Shown here: piece by piece, positions 49,201 to 57,995 of the stretch
Layout of the letters: each line of letters opens with the position of its first letter
How positions within the stretch are numbered: position 1 is the stretch's first letter
Source: Mytilus trossulus
Lineage: Eukaryota; Mollusca; Bivalvia; Mytilida; Mytilidae
Direction: 5' to 3'
Assembly (NCBI RefSeq): GCF_036588685.1
Contig: NC_086384.1
Coordinates: 15,948,195-16,012,194, forward strand
Length of the DNA stretch: 64,000 nucleotides
Position numbers and translations under genes: made by a program
The notes under the pieces: model-generated
Seen by the model: the letters and a program-made list of their open reading frames with translations, nothing else
What the model was told of the DNA's origin: nothing
The model's database searches: none

Positions 49201-52200
49201 ACCAGGACTAAATGTAGTATATACGCCATCCACAAAAAGTTAAAAAGGCCAAATTAAGTTCACAGTTGAAGAGCATTGAGGACCAAAATTCTGAATGTTT
49301 TGCCAAATACAGCTAAGGTAATCTATGCCGGAGGTAGAAAAGCATTAGCTTTTAAAAAAATCAAATATTTGTAAACAGAAAATTAATAAATATTACCATA
49401 TCAATGACAATTCATGTCAGCACAAAAAGTGCTGACTACTAGGCTTGTGATACCCTCGGGGAAATAAATCTCAACCAGCAGTGGTATCGACCCAGTGAGT
49501 GTATACGAGCGCTCAACCCTCCACAACCCGAATCAATGATGTAACAGAACAATGAATGTTGCATTAAATGTTTCCCTCAAAACAAAACAAAAATATTTCA
49601 ACAATATGTAAACGATATGATACCACCATATCAATACGTCACATCCAGCATATTCAACAAAGACTAATATGGAAATATGAATGGTGGTATTACTCCTATA
49701 CTATACGTGTGTATAAGAAATAACATGGGTTGTGACATAAACGACTTCAAAAGATGTACGAGGAGCTACAGAGTATCTGCTATTTTATTGGCAATACTTA
49801 TATATACAGAGGAGCCACCATTAAAATCTAACCAAACCCTGAACATTATTACGCGTAAATATCTAGTTACTATACTGTCCCGCTATCTACATTAAAAATT
49901 TAACAATTAATAATACATGATTTTTATAATGTTTCAGCTGGTATGATTCAGATATCGTCTGCTACAAAAGAAGCTTTAGAAGCATACCCAGAGTTTCTTA
50001 TCAGAGAAAGAGGTGACATCACAATAAAGGTAGCTAATATTATTGTTGTAGGTCAGATCTACAGGCGACATGCCGATAAATGTAACTTATCATAACTTGG
50101 AAGGTCAGAGAAAAAGGCGACATGGCAATAAAGGTAAATGATAACATTGTGGTAGGTCAGAGAGAGAAAAAGACGACATGGCAATAACATGTATAAAGGT
50201 AAATAATTACATCGTGGTAGGTCAGTGCAAACGGCTACATGACAATAAAAGTAACTAATCACATCGTGGTAGGTGTGATAAACAGGTGACATGACAATAA
50301 AGGTAATCTATCACATCGTGGTAGGTCAGAGAAAAAGGCGACATGGCAATAAAGGTAACTTATCACATCGTGGTAGGTCAGAGAAACAGGTTAAACGATA
50401 ATAAAGGTAACTAATCACATCGTTGTAGGTGTGATAAATAGGTGACATGACACTAAAGATATCTTATCACATCGGGATAAGTCAGAGATAAAAGGCGACA
50501 TGGCAATAAAGGTAACTTTTCACATCGTGGTAGGTCAGAGAAAAAGGTGAAATGGCAATAAAGGTAACTTATCACACCACGGTAGGTCAAAGAAACAGGT
50601 TAAATGATAATAACAGTAACTTAACATATCGTGGTAGGTCAGAAAAAGAGGTTAAATGATGATAAAGGTAGCTAGTCACATCGTGGAAGGTAAGTTAAAC
50701 AGGTAACAGGTTACTAGCCACATCACTGAAGGTCAGAGGAACATTTTAGGCGGTACAATAAATGTAACTAATCACACCGTGGTATGTCAAGGAAACAAGT
50801 GACATGCCAATTAAGGTACCTCATATTATTGTTATATGTCAGAGAAAGGGACAAGATGACTACCAAGGTGTATTCAAATTAAATATGTTCACTCCAACCT
50901 TTACATGGCTTCCATTTTTTTTTATATAGATTGCTTTCCTATTAATGAAATCGAAAACAAAATCGCATATACGAACACGTGGACTGAAGTCCGTAACTTA
51001 TATCTTATATATCTTTTTAATCGAAAAAAAAATATGTAACAAAAATTGTTAAAATAAGTGTTTGTAATTTTCCTCTTGGGGTACCATTTTGGTGTATTTC
51101 CCTATGAGCGTAGTCCAGGCGGTACAACATTGACATATTAAGGAATTAGAAAGGGAAAATGAACTTAATCAATAACATTTGATAAACATGGTATATATGT
51201 AGGACTCAAATCTATGGTGGGTTCCAAATCTATGGCAGATTCCTAATCTATGGTAAATGTGACGTCATGCCATCCCAAATCTATGGCAAGTTTTGTAATT
51301 TCCTAATCTATGGCGGATTTATGTTGTTTCCAAATTTATGGCAAGTTTTGTGCAAATGAAAAACAATGCAGTACATTGTTTACCAATGACTTGTCATAAG
51401 CAAGTGGAAAAAATACGACAACGGGAGCATGTCTATAAATATTTGTGAAATAAACATTTCATAATGTTCAACCAAAAAAAATTTCATAAATGATAAAAGC
51501 ATATGCCTTAATACAGACTTCAAGATTAAAATGATGTGCTCTGTAAAAAATAAACATTCTTTAATCTGTGCATGGTACCTGTTTAACGAATTCATTAAAC
51601 AAACTAATAAAACAAAGTCAGAATAATAACAAACCAGGAGGCCGCTAATTATAAAAAAATAAATATAAAAAGTAACGGCCAAGAAAAATAACCAGTTTGA
51701 ATTTTTCAAATAATATTATTTCAGCGATATCTTTAATACATCTTTTTTTTTATTTGCTGACGATTTAAATCAAATTTTATCCGGTAATTTTATATATCAT
51801 AGAAACTTTGCCAGCCGTAGACAGTAAACTACTACAAACTAAATATAGGAAGATGTGGTATGAGTGCCAATGAGACAACTGTCCATGCAAGTTACAATTT
51901 ATAAGTAAACCAGTATAGGTCAAGGTACGGCCTTCAACACGCAGCCTTTGCTCACACTGAACAGCAAATTATAAAGGGCTCTAAAAATCCTTTTTCTAAA
52001 ATATGCGTTACTCAAAATAGCGGCGCCATAATTCATCGCGGGACTCGGCCAGTACAGCGCATTTGGTCCATCTTCGGGATAATATGTCACATCTTTCTTT
52101 AAACCACCCGCAAATTGTTGCCAGGGTAATATCTTTATCTTGAATGATGTTCAAATCTATGGGTTCCGCCATCGTTATCTGCGGCGAAGATGTAATATGG

Positions 52201-53955
52201 CGGTATATTCAATTGTGACGTTATACGGTACCCTTTCCACAAGATCTGCCATAGATTTGGAGTAAACAAAAATCTGCCATAGATTTGAGTTGTTTGGCGT
52301 TTGTAACGTCACATTTGCCATAGATTAGGAATCTGCCACAGATTTGGAACCCGCCATAGATTTGAGTCCTACATATACATAACCAATTTAAAGACATACA
52401 AGTTTAAATTCATAAAAGTTTGACAATTGTTGCTTTACGTTGTCATGATCGTGAAGTGACGTTGTTGATGAAATACAGTAGATCCGGTAAGGAAGCAGGG
52501 CTTATAGGTTAGTTGAGGTCATTGACCTATAAAGCTAACATTTATACGTATAGCTTTATCTGTATAGTAAATTGCTGATTGCAGTATAAGACTAATTTAT
52601 TATTATATTGGTATCCAATGTATGACACACTATTTATAAAAAATAAAATAAGAAATATTTTTCGTCAGTTCATTTGTTTACGAAATAAGGGGTCTCGGTG
52701 GCCGAGTGGTCTAAGTAGTTACTACTGTAATCACTAGCCAGTCAAATTGTTATATTATAGTTCGTTTCAGTGTGTGGTACGTTTTTATGTTGTGTTTATG
52801 TTGTGTCGTAGTTCTCCTTTTATAATGGCGAAGTTGAAATCTTCCCTTCGTTAATTTTACGGACGTCATCACGAGTTGGTTGACCGTTATGGAATAACCG
52901 TTTCACAAATGATATGGTATATGTTCCTTACGTCTTAACTACAATCCCCTTCCCTTTCATGAATGTGACCTACCAAACTATACTATTTACCGGATTTGTT
53001 ATCACACAAGCAACACGACAAGTGCCACATGTGGAGCAGAATCTGCTTACCCTTCCGGAGCACCTGAGATCATCCCTAGGTTTTTGTGGGGTTCGTGTTG
53101 TTTATTCTTTAGTTGTCTATGTTGTGTCATGTGTACTATTGTTTGTCTGTTTGTCTTTTTCATTTTTAGCCATGCCGTTATCAGTTTATTTTCAATTCAT
53201 GAGTTTGACTGTCCCTTTTGGTATCTTTCGTCCCTCTTTTATATTTAATGCGTTTCCCTTAGGTTTAGTTTGTAACCCGTTTTTTTTTCTCAATCGATTT
53301 ATGAATTTCAAACAGCGGTATACTACTGTTGCCTTTATTGAGTAATTTCCATGTGACGGATACCTTTTGACTGTCAGACAAAAGACATGCTGCAATAAAG
53401 GGACATAAGGGTAAACAGTAGCTCATAAATTGAAGAATGACAGACAAATTCACGTAAACAACCCAACAATTTACATTAAAAACTATAGACTGACCATCAT
53501 GAACCTACCAAAGACAATAACAATCAAAACCAAGGAGAAAACAAAGACTCACAAAACCAAAGGACATTTACAATAACAGTTATAATTAATAATTAAGAAA
53601 CAACACAAACTAAGAAAAAAACGGGAGTGAAATCAGGTGCTCCGCAATGGTAAGCATTTCCTGCACCGTATACGGCACCGGCGAGTTATTTCTTTGTTCA
53701 TTTCGGTAAAGATGGAAGGTTATTATGACTGAGGAAGAATATCAGATATGATTTCTGACACATTTTGTCATAATGGTCAGTCACCTCATGATGGCGACCG
53801 TAAAATTTCTTGAGTGATGAACCAAAATTAGGGGTGATATATTGTATGCAAATGTTTTTAATTTACAGGGAAAGGGTCAGATGAAGACCTACTGGTTGAT
53901 AGGACACAGTAATGGCTACAGAGTTTCCACGCCTCAATTATTCCTGACTGAATAA
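36646..53955 (+). CDS. NIT-domain membrane guanylate cyclase, complete
   Basis: Predicted to make cGMP from GTP at a membrane, with an extracellular NIT sensor domain. Exons: 36646-37294, 44457-44731, 45588-46020, 47044-47211, 48403-48501, 49938-50029 and 53869-53955, 1803 bases, 600 aa. TM1 is near residues 27-47; the helical NIT domain ~55-300 has [20 protein letters not shown] and [17 protein letters not shown]2 is ~325-349; an HNOBA-like linker holds [20 protein letters not shown]. The class III cyclase domain runs ~395-570. Metal-binding Asp410 (YFSDIAGF) and Asp454 (TIGDAYMV) are present. Glu450 and Cys524 ([10 protein letters not shown]) are the purine-specifying residues of guanylate, not adenylate, cyclases. 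Asn531 and Arg535 (NVASRM) are the transition-state pair, so it looks active. NIT cyclases in an annelid have been described as nitric-oxide-responsive; applying that here is inference. Exons 6 and 7 each sit at the head of a tandem array. Confidence 0.95.
37497..37960 (+). repeat. R3 repeat in NIT-GC intron 1
   Basis: GTGGTATGAGTGCCAATGAG, GGTCAAAGTACGGCCTTCGA, CACCGTACGGCCTTCAACAA and AACGATAACCTCGGAATT; appears to be two partly overlapping copies. Confidence 0.8.
38043..38236. mobile_element. 194-bp ATCCCGAA-rich insertion with 8-bp target duplication
   Basis: TCATTGCA flanks both ends (38035-38042 and 38237-38244). The body begins with a run of about 17 G and then consists of short repeats (AGATCCCGAAATCCCCGGCT). 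The reading frame through it is low-complexity and not a gene. Confidence 0.75.
38245..39839. other. NIT-GC intron 1, unassigned part
   Basis: No gene or recognised repeat. Confidence 0.4.
39840..39990 (-). repeat. R2 fragment
   Basis: GTGTGTTACATTTTAATGTT, TATTTAATGCGTTTCTCTCA and GAACAGCGGTATACTACTGT match the outer end of R2. Confidence 0.8.
39991..41228. other. NIT-GC intron 1, unassigned part
   Basis: Echo of a widespread text (AGAGACTTTCCATTTTGAAT, ~40625) also seen near 23828 (AGACTTTCCAAATTGATTTT), possibly an old repeat. Confidence 0.4.
41229..41300 (+). repeat. R3 5' fragment
   Basis: AGATGTGGTATAATGGCCAA then TGAGACAACTAACC. Confidence 0.65.
41551..41650 (+). repeat. R4 fragment
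   Basis: GAACAGGATCTGCTTAACCT, TCCGGAGCACCAGACATC, GTGGTTCGTGTTGC. Confidence 0.75.
41651..43887. other. NIT-GC intron 1, mostly unassigned
   Basis: A very diverged R1-like patch near 42255-42300 (TCTTATGTACGTCTTGTCTG). Short open frames here lack any support. Confidence 0.4.
43888..44135 (+). repeat. R4 relative, diverged
   Basis: TTTGGTAGGGTTCGTGTTGC, CATGTCGTGTTTTGTACACT and GCCATGACAAAGTCAGTTCA keep the R4 order. Confidence 0.6.
44155..44235 (+). repeat. R3 5' fragment
   Basis: GTATAGTTGTCAATGACACA then CAAGAGACCAAATGACACAG. Confidence 0.65.
44457..44731 (+). CDS. NIT-GC exon 2
   Basis: The acceptor is TTGCAG|GAGGTG; codes [20 protein letters not shown] to [10 protein letters not shown], the C-terminal helix pair of the NIT domain. 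Phase 0, donor GCAG|GTACAT. Confidence 0.93.
44732..45587. other. NIT-GC intron 2
   Basis: No certain repeat; text near 45345-45430 resembles a decayed R4 copy. Confidence 0.45.
45588..46020 (+). CDS. NIT-GC exon 3
   Basis: TM2, the HNOBA-like linker and the first half of the cyclase domain to YKVETI; ends in phase 1, donor ATAG|GTATGT. Confidence 0.94.
46492..46690 (-). pseudogene. Possible decayed coding fragment in NIT-GC intron 3
   Basis: A ~63-codon frame without an ATG reads [20 protein letters not shown] then [20 protein letters not shown] and stops at 46492. The composition looks protein-like, with balanced charges and no repeat character, but I do not recognise the family. It could be a relic of another gene or transposon protein inserted antisense. 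Confidence 0.3.
46691..47043. other. NIT-GC intron 3, 3' part
   Basis: Nothing recognised; ends GTTTCAG. Confidence 0.45.
47044..47211 (+). CDS. NIT-GC exon 4
   Basis: [16 protein letters not shown] to [11 protein letters not shown]; holds the second metal Asp. Phase 1 to 1, donor TCAG|GTACTA. Confidence 0.94.
47212..48402. other. NIT-GC intron 4
   Basis: No repeat recognised. Confidence 0.45.
48403..48501 (+). CDS. NIT-GC exon 5
   Basis: [20 protein letters not shown] to RMESSGK; the specificity Cys and the NxxxR pair. Donor AAAC|GTGAGC. Confidence 0.94.
48615..48895 (-). repeat. R3 repeat, minus copy
   Basis: Reverse of the R3 order: GGGAGCCTGTAATTCAGTAG, AGACCGTTAGTTTCTCGTTT, ACCATCATACCACATCTTCT. 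Confidence 0.75.
49000..49180 (+). repeat. R3 3' fragment
   Basis: AACCAACGGCCTGATGTATC and CAAACAACAACTGACAAACA. Opposite orientation to 48615-48895. Confidence 0.55.
49190..49500 (+). repeat. R1 repeat, diverged
   Basis: CTCATCAGATACCAGGACTA-like head, then GAAGAGCATTGAGGACC, GCTAAGGTAATCTATGCC and AGCAGTGGTATCGACCCAGT. Confidence 0.75.
49501..49937. other. NIT-GC intron 5, 3' part
   Basis: No feature recognised; ends GTTTCAG. Confidence 0.45.
49938..50029 (+). CDS. NIT-GC exon 6
   Basis: Codes [20 protein letters not shown] then [10 protein letters not shown]; phase 1 to 0, donor AAAG|GTAGCT. Its last 29 bases are the first unit of a 52-bp array. Confidence 0.93.
50001..50865 (+). repeat. 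~52-bp minisatellite seeded from NIT-GC exon 6 end, about 16 units
   Basis: Units start near 50001, 50053, 50105, 50157 and onward. Consensus: TCAGAGAAAAAGGCGACATG, then GCAATAAAGGTAACTTATCA, then CATCGTGGTAGG. The first unit is exon 6 codons for RERGDITIK plus the true donor and 23 intron bases. Most later units keep AATAAAGGTAA, so each carries a possible splice donor and an AATAAA hexamer. Unit length drifts (52 to ~65) further in. Confidence 0.92.
50866..51193. other. NIT-GC intron 6, unassigned part
   Basis: No feature recognised. Confidence 0.45.
51194..52377. mobile_element. ~1.18-kb TIR element with AATCTATGGC end repeats
   Basis: The ends TATATGTAGGACTCAAATCT are the same on both strands (51194 and, in reverse, 52377), with ~75-bp arms. 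Both arms contain several AAATCTATGGCAGAT-like words, which look like repeated binding sites. An R3 fragment is nested inside. No transposase frame. Confidence 0.88.
51848..52000 (+). repeat. R3 repeat nested in the TIR element
   Basis: AAGATGTGGTATGAGTGCCA, TATAGGTCAAGGTACGGCCT and CTCACACTGAACAGCAAATT. Confidence 0.85.
52689..52748 (+). mobile_element. tRNA-derived SINE, 5' half
   Basis: GGGGTCTCGGTGGCCGAGTG with a perfect A box (TGGCCGAGTGG), as in Leu/Ser tRNAs. Related to 22640-22879; no B box, so truncated. Confidence 0.65.
52755..53340. repeat. R2 / R4 / R2 composite
   Basis: R2-like text at 52770-52840 and 53240-53340 (AAACAGCGGTATACTACTGT) brackets an R4 core at 53003-53237: GAGCAGAATCTGCTTACCCT, TCCGGAGCACCTGAGATCAT, GAGTTTGACTGTCCCTTTTG. 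The open frames here are repeat translations. Confidence 0.8.
53385..53700 (-). repeat. R4-related repeat, minus
   Basis: GAATGACAGACAAATTCACG and CAGGTGCTCCGCAATGGTAA with GCACCGTATACGGCACC resemble R4 in reverse. Confidence 0.55.
53869..53955 (+). CDS. NIT-GC exon 7 (terminal)
   Basis: The acceptor is TTTACAG|GGAAAG; codes [20 protein letters not shown] then TPQLFLTE and TAA. GKGxMxTYWL is the standard end of the cyclase domain. The following codons are the first unit of a 62-bp array. Confidence 0.93.
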   Translation, partial: GKGQMKTYWLIGHSNGYRVSTPQLFLTE

Positions 53956-54625
53956 TCTATTCAGGACACAGTTGTTGTATCAACGTTTTCACACTTCAGT
54001 TATTCCTCACAGAATAAAACATTAGGGAATCATTATTGTGTTCTATGTTTATCAAATACCTCATTTCTTACTTAATAAACACTCAAGGGCACGGAAGTTG
54101 GTACAAAGTGTCTACACCACAATCATTCCTAATGGCATACAACAGTTCAGAAGACAATAGTTCGTTCCTATTCTTTTAACGTCTAAATTATTCCTAACGA
54201 AATGAACACTCCAATAGCACAACAGTGGCAATTAAGACTCTACGCCGAAGTTATTCAACACGGAATAAAATACGACATGGAAGTGGCTACAAATTTTCAA
54301 ACTAACAGTAATTTCTGAAAAATTAAACACTTTGGGACACAATGTTGGGTACTGAGTTATACCTAAGGAAATGAACACTCTAGGACAAAGAAGTTGGATC
54401 AGAGTTTTTTTTATGGTTTATATATTTTTCACGGAATACAATATTCATTTACAAAGTTGTGAGTACAGCGTTTATACGTTTCAGGTAATACTCACATCAT
54501 AAACTCCTCATGCCAAAGAAGTTGCTACTAAGATTCAACACCAAAGTTATTCATACGATAGAAAGAACAACGGGACACACTTTTAATGTTTTACACAAAT
54601 ATCATTTAACATAGTTTCTATCAAC
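53902..54625 (+). repeat. ~62-bp degenerate tandem array rooted in NIT-GC exon 7, about 12 units
   Basis: Unit starts are near 53902, 53964, 54025, 54087, 54150, 54213, 54276, 54336, 54382, 54447, 54510 and 54570. Pattern: GGACACAGTAGTGGCTAC, then a TTTCCACGCCTCAATTATTC block, then CTGAATAAACACTC. Unit 1 is coding and holds the stop; unit 2 keeps GGACACAGT and TCAGTTATTCCTCACAGAAT. Later units are about 60-75% alike by eye. AATAAA occurs at 54013, 54074 and 54264. Confidence 0.82.
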
Positions 54626-54818
54626 AGTATGTTATATTATATTATATTATATTATATTATATTATATTATATTATATTATATTATATTATATTATATTAT
54701 ATTATATTATATTATATTATATTATATTATATTATTTTATATTATATTATATTATATTATTTTATATTATATTATATGATATTATATTATATTATATTAT
54801 ATTATATTATATTATTGT
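54626..54818. repeat. (TTATA)n microsatellite
   Basis: About 190 bases of a pentamer with a few T or G interruptions. The long frame of I-L-Y-Y repeats is an artefact. Confidence 0.98.
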
Positions 54819-55254
54819 ATAATATTTATAGATCCTGCCATGTCTTGTTCTATCGTGTCCTGTCTCTCTGGAAACTATACACACCAATATTGATAAGTTT
54901 GCTTTATACTTTCTGATTCGTGCATTGCTTTTTACATCATTAAATCATCTTATCTTGTTCTAACTGTTAAAGATAATTTTTTTGAGAGGCCTTCATGTAA
55001 AGAGGCTAACATATGGCGTTGTTGTATAGCCATATCATAGATTTCATGAAAGTGACAGTTAAAAAATGTCTACCGTTCAAAGCATTTTTCTTTATTAACC
55101 TTTATTAAAAAATAAATCATTTACAATAAAGGATGTTAAAAAACATTGAGGCGATAAGGGTAATATGCCCAACAAAGACCTGATTTTTTTTAAGCCAAAT
55201 TCAGCTATGTTCAATTTTGCCTAATTTGTTAGTTTCTCAATGGGGAATTTAAAA
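54819..55254. other. Intergenic, unassigned
   Basis: No gene or repeat recognised. Confidence 0.45.
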
Positions 55255-55510
55255 TAAAATATGTTGCAGCACAGTAGAGTCATGAGACGGGTACCACATG
55301 TGAAACAGGATCTACTTACCCTTCAAGAGTACCCGGGTGCACCCCCAGGGGTTTTTGGGTTTATGCTGCTTAGTTTTTTAGTTTTCTATGTTGTGCCTTG
55401 TATACTATTATTTGTCTGTTTGAATTTTTATTATTTAGCTATGACGTTGTCATTTTGTTTTTGCTTTATGAATTTGAAAGTCCCTCTAATATCTTTCGTC
55501 CGTTTTTAGC
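55255..55510 (+). repeat. R4 repeat
   Basis: GTACCACATGTGAAACAGGA, TCTACTTACCCTTC, GCCTTGTATACTATTATTTG; the frame through it is a repeat translation. Confidence 0.8.
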
Positions 55511-55639
55511 AAATGCCGCAAGTACATACCGACGATGATTACTGATTTGACGAAACCCTAAATGATTCCTTATATTATACGTCAAAAATTGATAATACAT
55601 TACTATTATTTATTTTTGTGAATTATATCGGAGAAATAA

Positions 55640-56010
55640 ATATCAGCTGCAGTTTTTCGTGGTCTTGTGTTTATAAGTCTTTATGTTTTTTTATTTGTTT
55701 GTATGTGTATACTGAGTTCTCTCGTTTGGTCGTATTTCACTTCTGTCATGGCATTTTAAGTTCATTTCAGATTTCAGACTTATTTTTAATATCTATATTT
55801 TCTTTTTTGTAATTGTTCCGTAAGATAAACCAATGTTACATTTATCACAATGTAATTGGGGTTCGTTTCGTTTATTCTTTAGTTTTCTATGTTGTTTCGT
55901 ACGTACTTTTGTTTGTCTGTTTGTATTTTTTTCTTTTTAGCCATGGCGTTGTCAGTTTACTTTCGATTTATGAGTTTGACTGTCCCTTTGGTATCTTCTG
56001 TCCCTCTTTT
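55640..56010 (+). repeat. R4 repeat, probably two partial copies
   Basis: GGGGTTCGTTTCGTTTATTC, AGCCATGGCGTTGTCAGTTT, ATGAGTTTGACTGTCCCTTT near the right end; a more diverged copy upstream. Confidence 0.65.
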
Positions 56011-56365
56011 ATTACAATATGGCAATAAATATTTATATAAATAAGCAAAACAGGATATGTCTTATGTTTTGTTTGATACACCATGTTCTGTTTTATAAAG
56101 TGGTTCTAATCTTATAGGAACCTCCAACACTTTTAACCTTTGAATGTTGAAATGTGAAGATTTTCAAACTTAACTAAATATCGACTTGTATGATTTTTTA
56201 ATGTACGTGAAAGTGTTTTTGGGTAGATCTGCTGATAAAATAAGAGTGGGATTTCATAAACAATTACGTGAGGTTTATTTAAAAAATGTATGTACTTACA
56301 GGGTAAATGTAATAAACCTTAGATGTTTATTGTCAATTCTTTGTATTTAAGTAAAATAGTTATTA

Positions 56366-56655
56366 ATGGTACCAGGATTATAATTTAATACGCCAGACGC
56401 GCGTTTCGTCTACATAAGACTCATCAGTGACGCTCAGATCAAAACAGTTACAAAGCCAAACAAATACAAAGTTGAAGAGTATTGAGGACCCACAATTTCA
56501 AAAAGTTGTGCCAAATACGGCTAAGGTAACCTACTTATGAGGGTAAGAAAATCCTTATTTTTTCGAAAAAATCATAGTTTTGTTTAACAGAAAATTTATA
56601 AAAATGACCATATAATTGATATTCATGTCAACGCCGAAGTGCTGACAATAGGTCA
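56366..56655 (+). repeat. R1 repeat, truncated unit
   Basis: TACCAGGATTATAATTTAAT, GACGCGCGTTTCGTCTACAT and CCAAATACGGCTAAGGTAAC. It stops at GAAGTGCTGACAATAGG, short of the second hairpin. Confidence 0.9.
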
Positions 56656-57114
56656 TATTTGACTTTGCCATCTACACTTAATAATGTTCATTTAATGTTA
56701 ATAGCTCTTATATAAGTAGGTATATTCTCAGCATTAGGCTTTTCAGTTGCGAAGGTATACGATTGAAATGCAGAATTGCAGCACTTGTATCTGAATTAAA
56801 TGACTTCTATAAAGCTCAACGTGTTATTATGACGTTTTGGAGTATTGTGGACCTCATTAATTGGACTTTTCATCTTGGTTTTGTTTTCTTGCTTTTTAGA
56901 TTTGTATGATTAAATGCAGTTTGGTCACTTTTCAACATTATACTATACTTGCCTTTTTGTGTTACGTAACGAAAGTCTGAATCATTTCTACCGGTATAAA
57001 TATGTAGCTACGTGTGTTTGTTTCTGCTACATATTACAACAAATGAATACAGATCATCACCAGTAAAAAAGTTTTTATTTTAAAGGTCTTGTCCTTCTGT
57101 TATTAAAAAAAAAT

Positions 57115-57890
57115 GGAGTGGCTATTTGTCCGGTTTGTCGGACGAATAGTGCCAGGGGCTATTTGTTCGGCCATTGTAATACGCATGTCATGTAATGCGC
57201 GTTCGAAAGTGCGTGTTATATTATCTTCAGAAGCACCAAGGGGGCGAGGCTACAAACTAGAACTTGAAATTGGGATGATGGAAATAAGAACAAAGATGGG
57301 ATCAGGAGTAAATAAGAAAAGCGAAATTTGGGATAGAATTACACCGTGTCACCCCGACCCCTAACGTAAATAAATAAACACATTTTTTACAAATTTTTTT
57401 AGGGGGTGGAGAACTAAAGAAAAATCTCTCACCTCTCGCTCAAAATACGGATAATTTTATGTCAGGGGGGGGGGGTAACTTTTTTGACAGCCACAGACAT
57501 GAATATTGTGTACCTTTTTCAGCTACACAAAATCCTTTCCGTTAACAATGGTTAACTTAAAAAGCACGAGTCAAACACTTCCCAAGTATTTTTTACAAGT
57601 AATTTCTTCTCTCTCCTTATATAAAAAAAATGGGATATATATGATTTTTTTTCTAATTGTTCGTTTTTCACATTGGATAATATATACTAGTATGAGGAAA
57701 ACAACAATTTCAATTACCAGTATAAAGATTAGGCTATAAACAATAAAGATTACAAACATGTGCTACCCCCTGGTGCTGCTGAATATAATATTACATGCAC
57801 ACACAAATATTATAGTGACATGCGCATTGTATTGGCCGGACAAATAGTCCTGGTACTATTCGTCCGGCTAACCGGACAAATAGCAACTCC
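57115..57890. mobile_element. 776-bp TIR element with ~57-bp arms
   Basis: The left end GGAGTGGCTATTTGTCCGG, with GGACGAATAGTGCCAGGG following, is matched in reverse at 57834-57890. TATTTGTCCGGY and TATTCGTCCGG words are repeated within each arm. The open frame at 57113-57364 overlaps the arm and has no recognisable domain. Confidence 0.85.
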
Positions 57891-57995
57891 CCCCCCCCAA
57901 AAAAATAAAAATACCTAAGAAAAAAAAATAACATGCATAATACTTCAAAAGCAGTGTTTTATAGCCGACAATTGTTACGAAACAACTCAATATTA

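Noticed and set aside
50001-50865. CRISPR-like array
   Set aside because: The units are contiguous without spacers, begin in a coding exon, and the host is a eukaryote.
51380-51709. 109-codon minus-strand frame
   Set aside because: Interior of the 51.2-52.4 kb TIR element; low-complexity F/L/I composition and no transposase motif.
52914-53345. 143-codon hydrophobic frame
   Set aside because: Lies within R2/R4 repeats; the same text appears, disrupted, at 55255, 55850 and 39840.
54629-54916. 95-codon frame of I-L-Y-Y repeats
   Set aside because: Direct translation of the (TTATA)n microsatellite.
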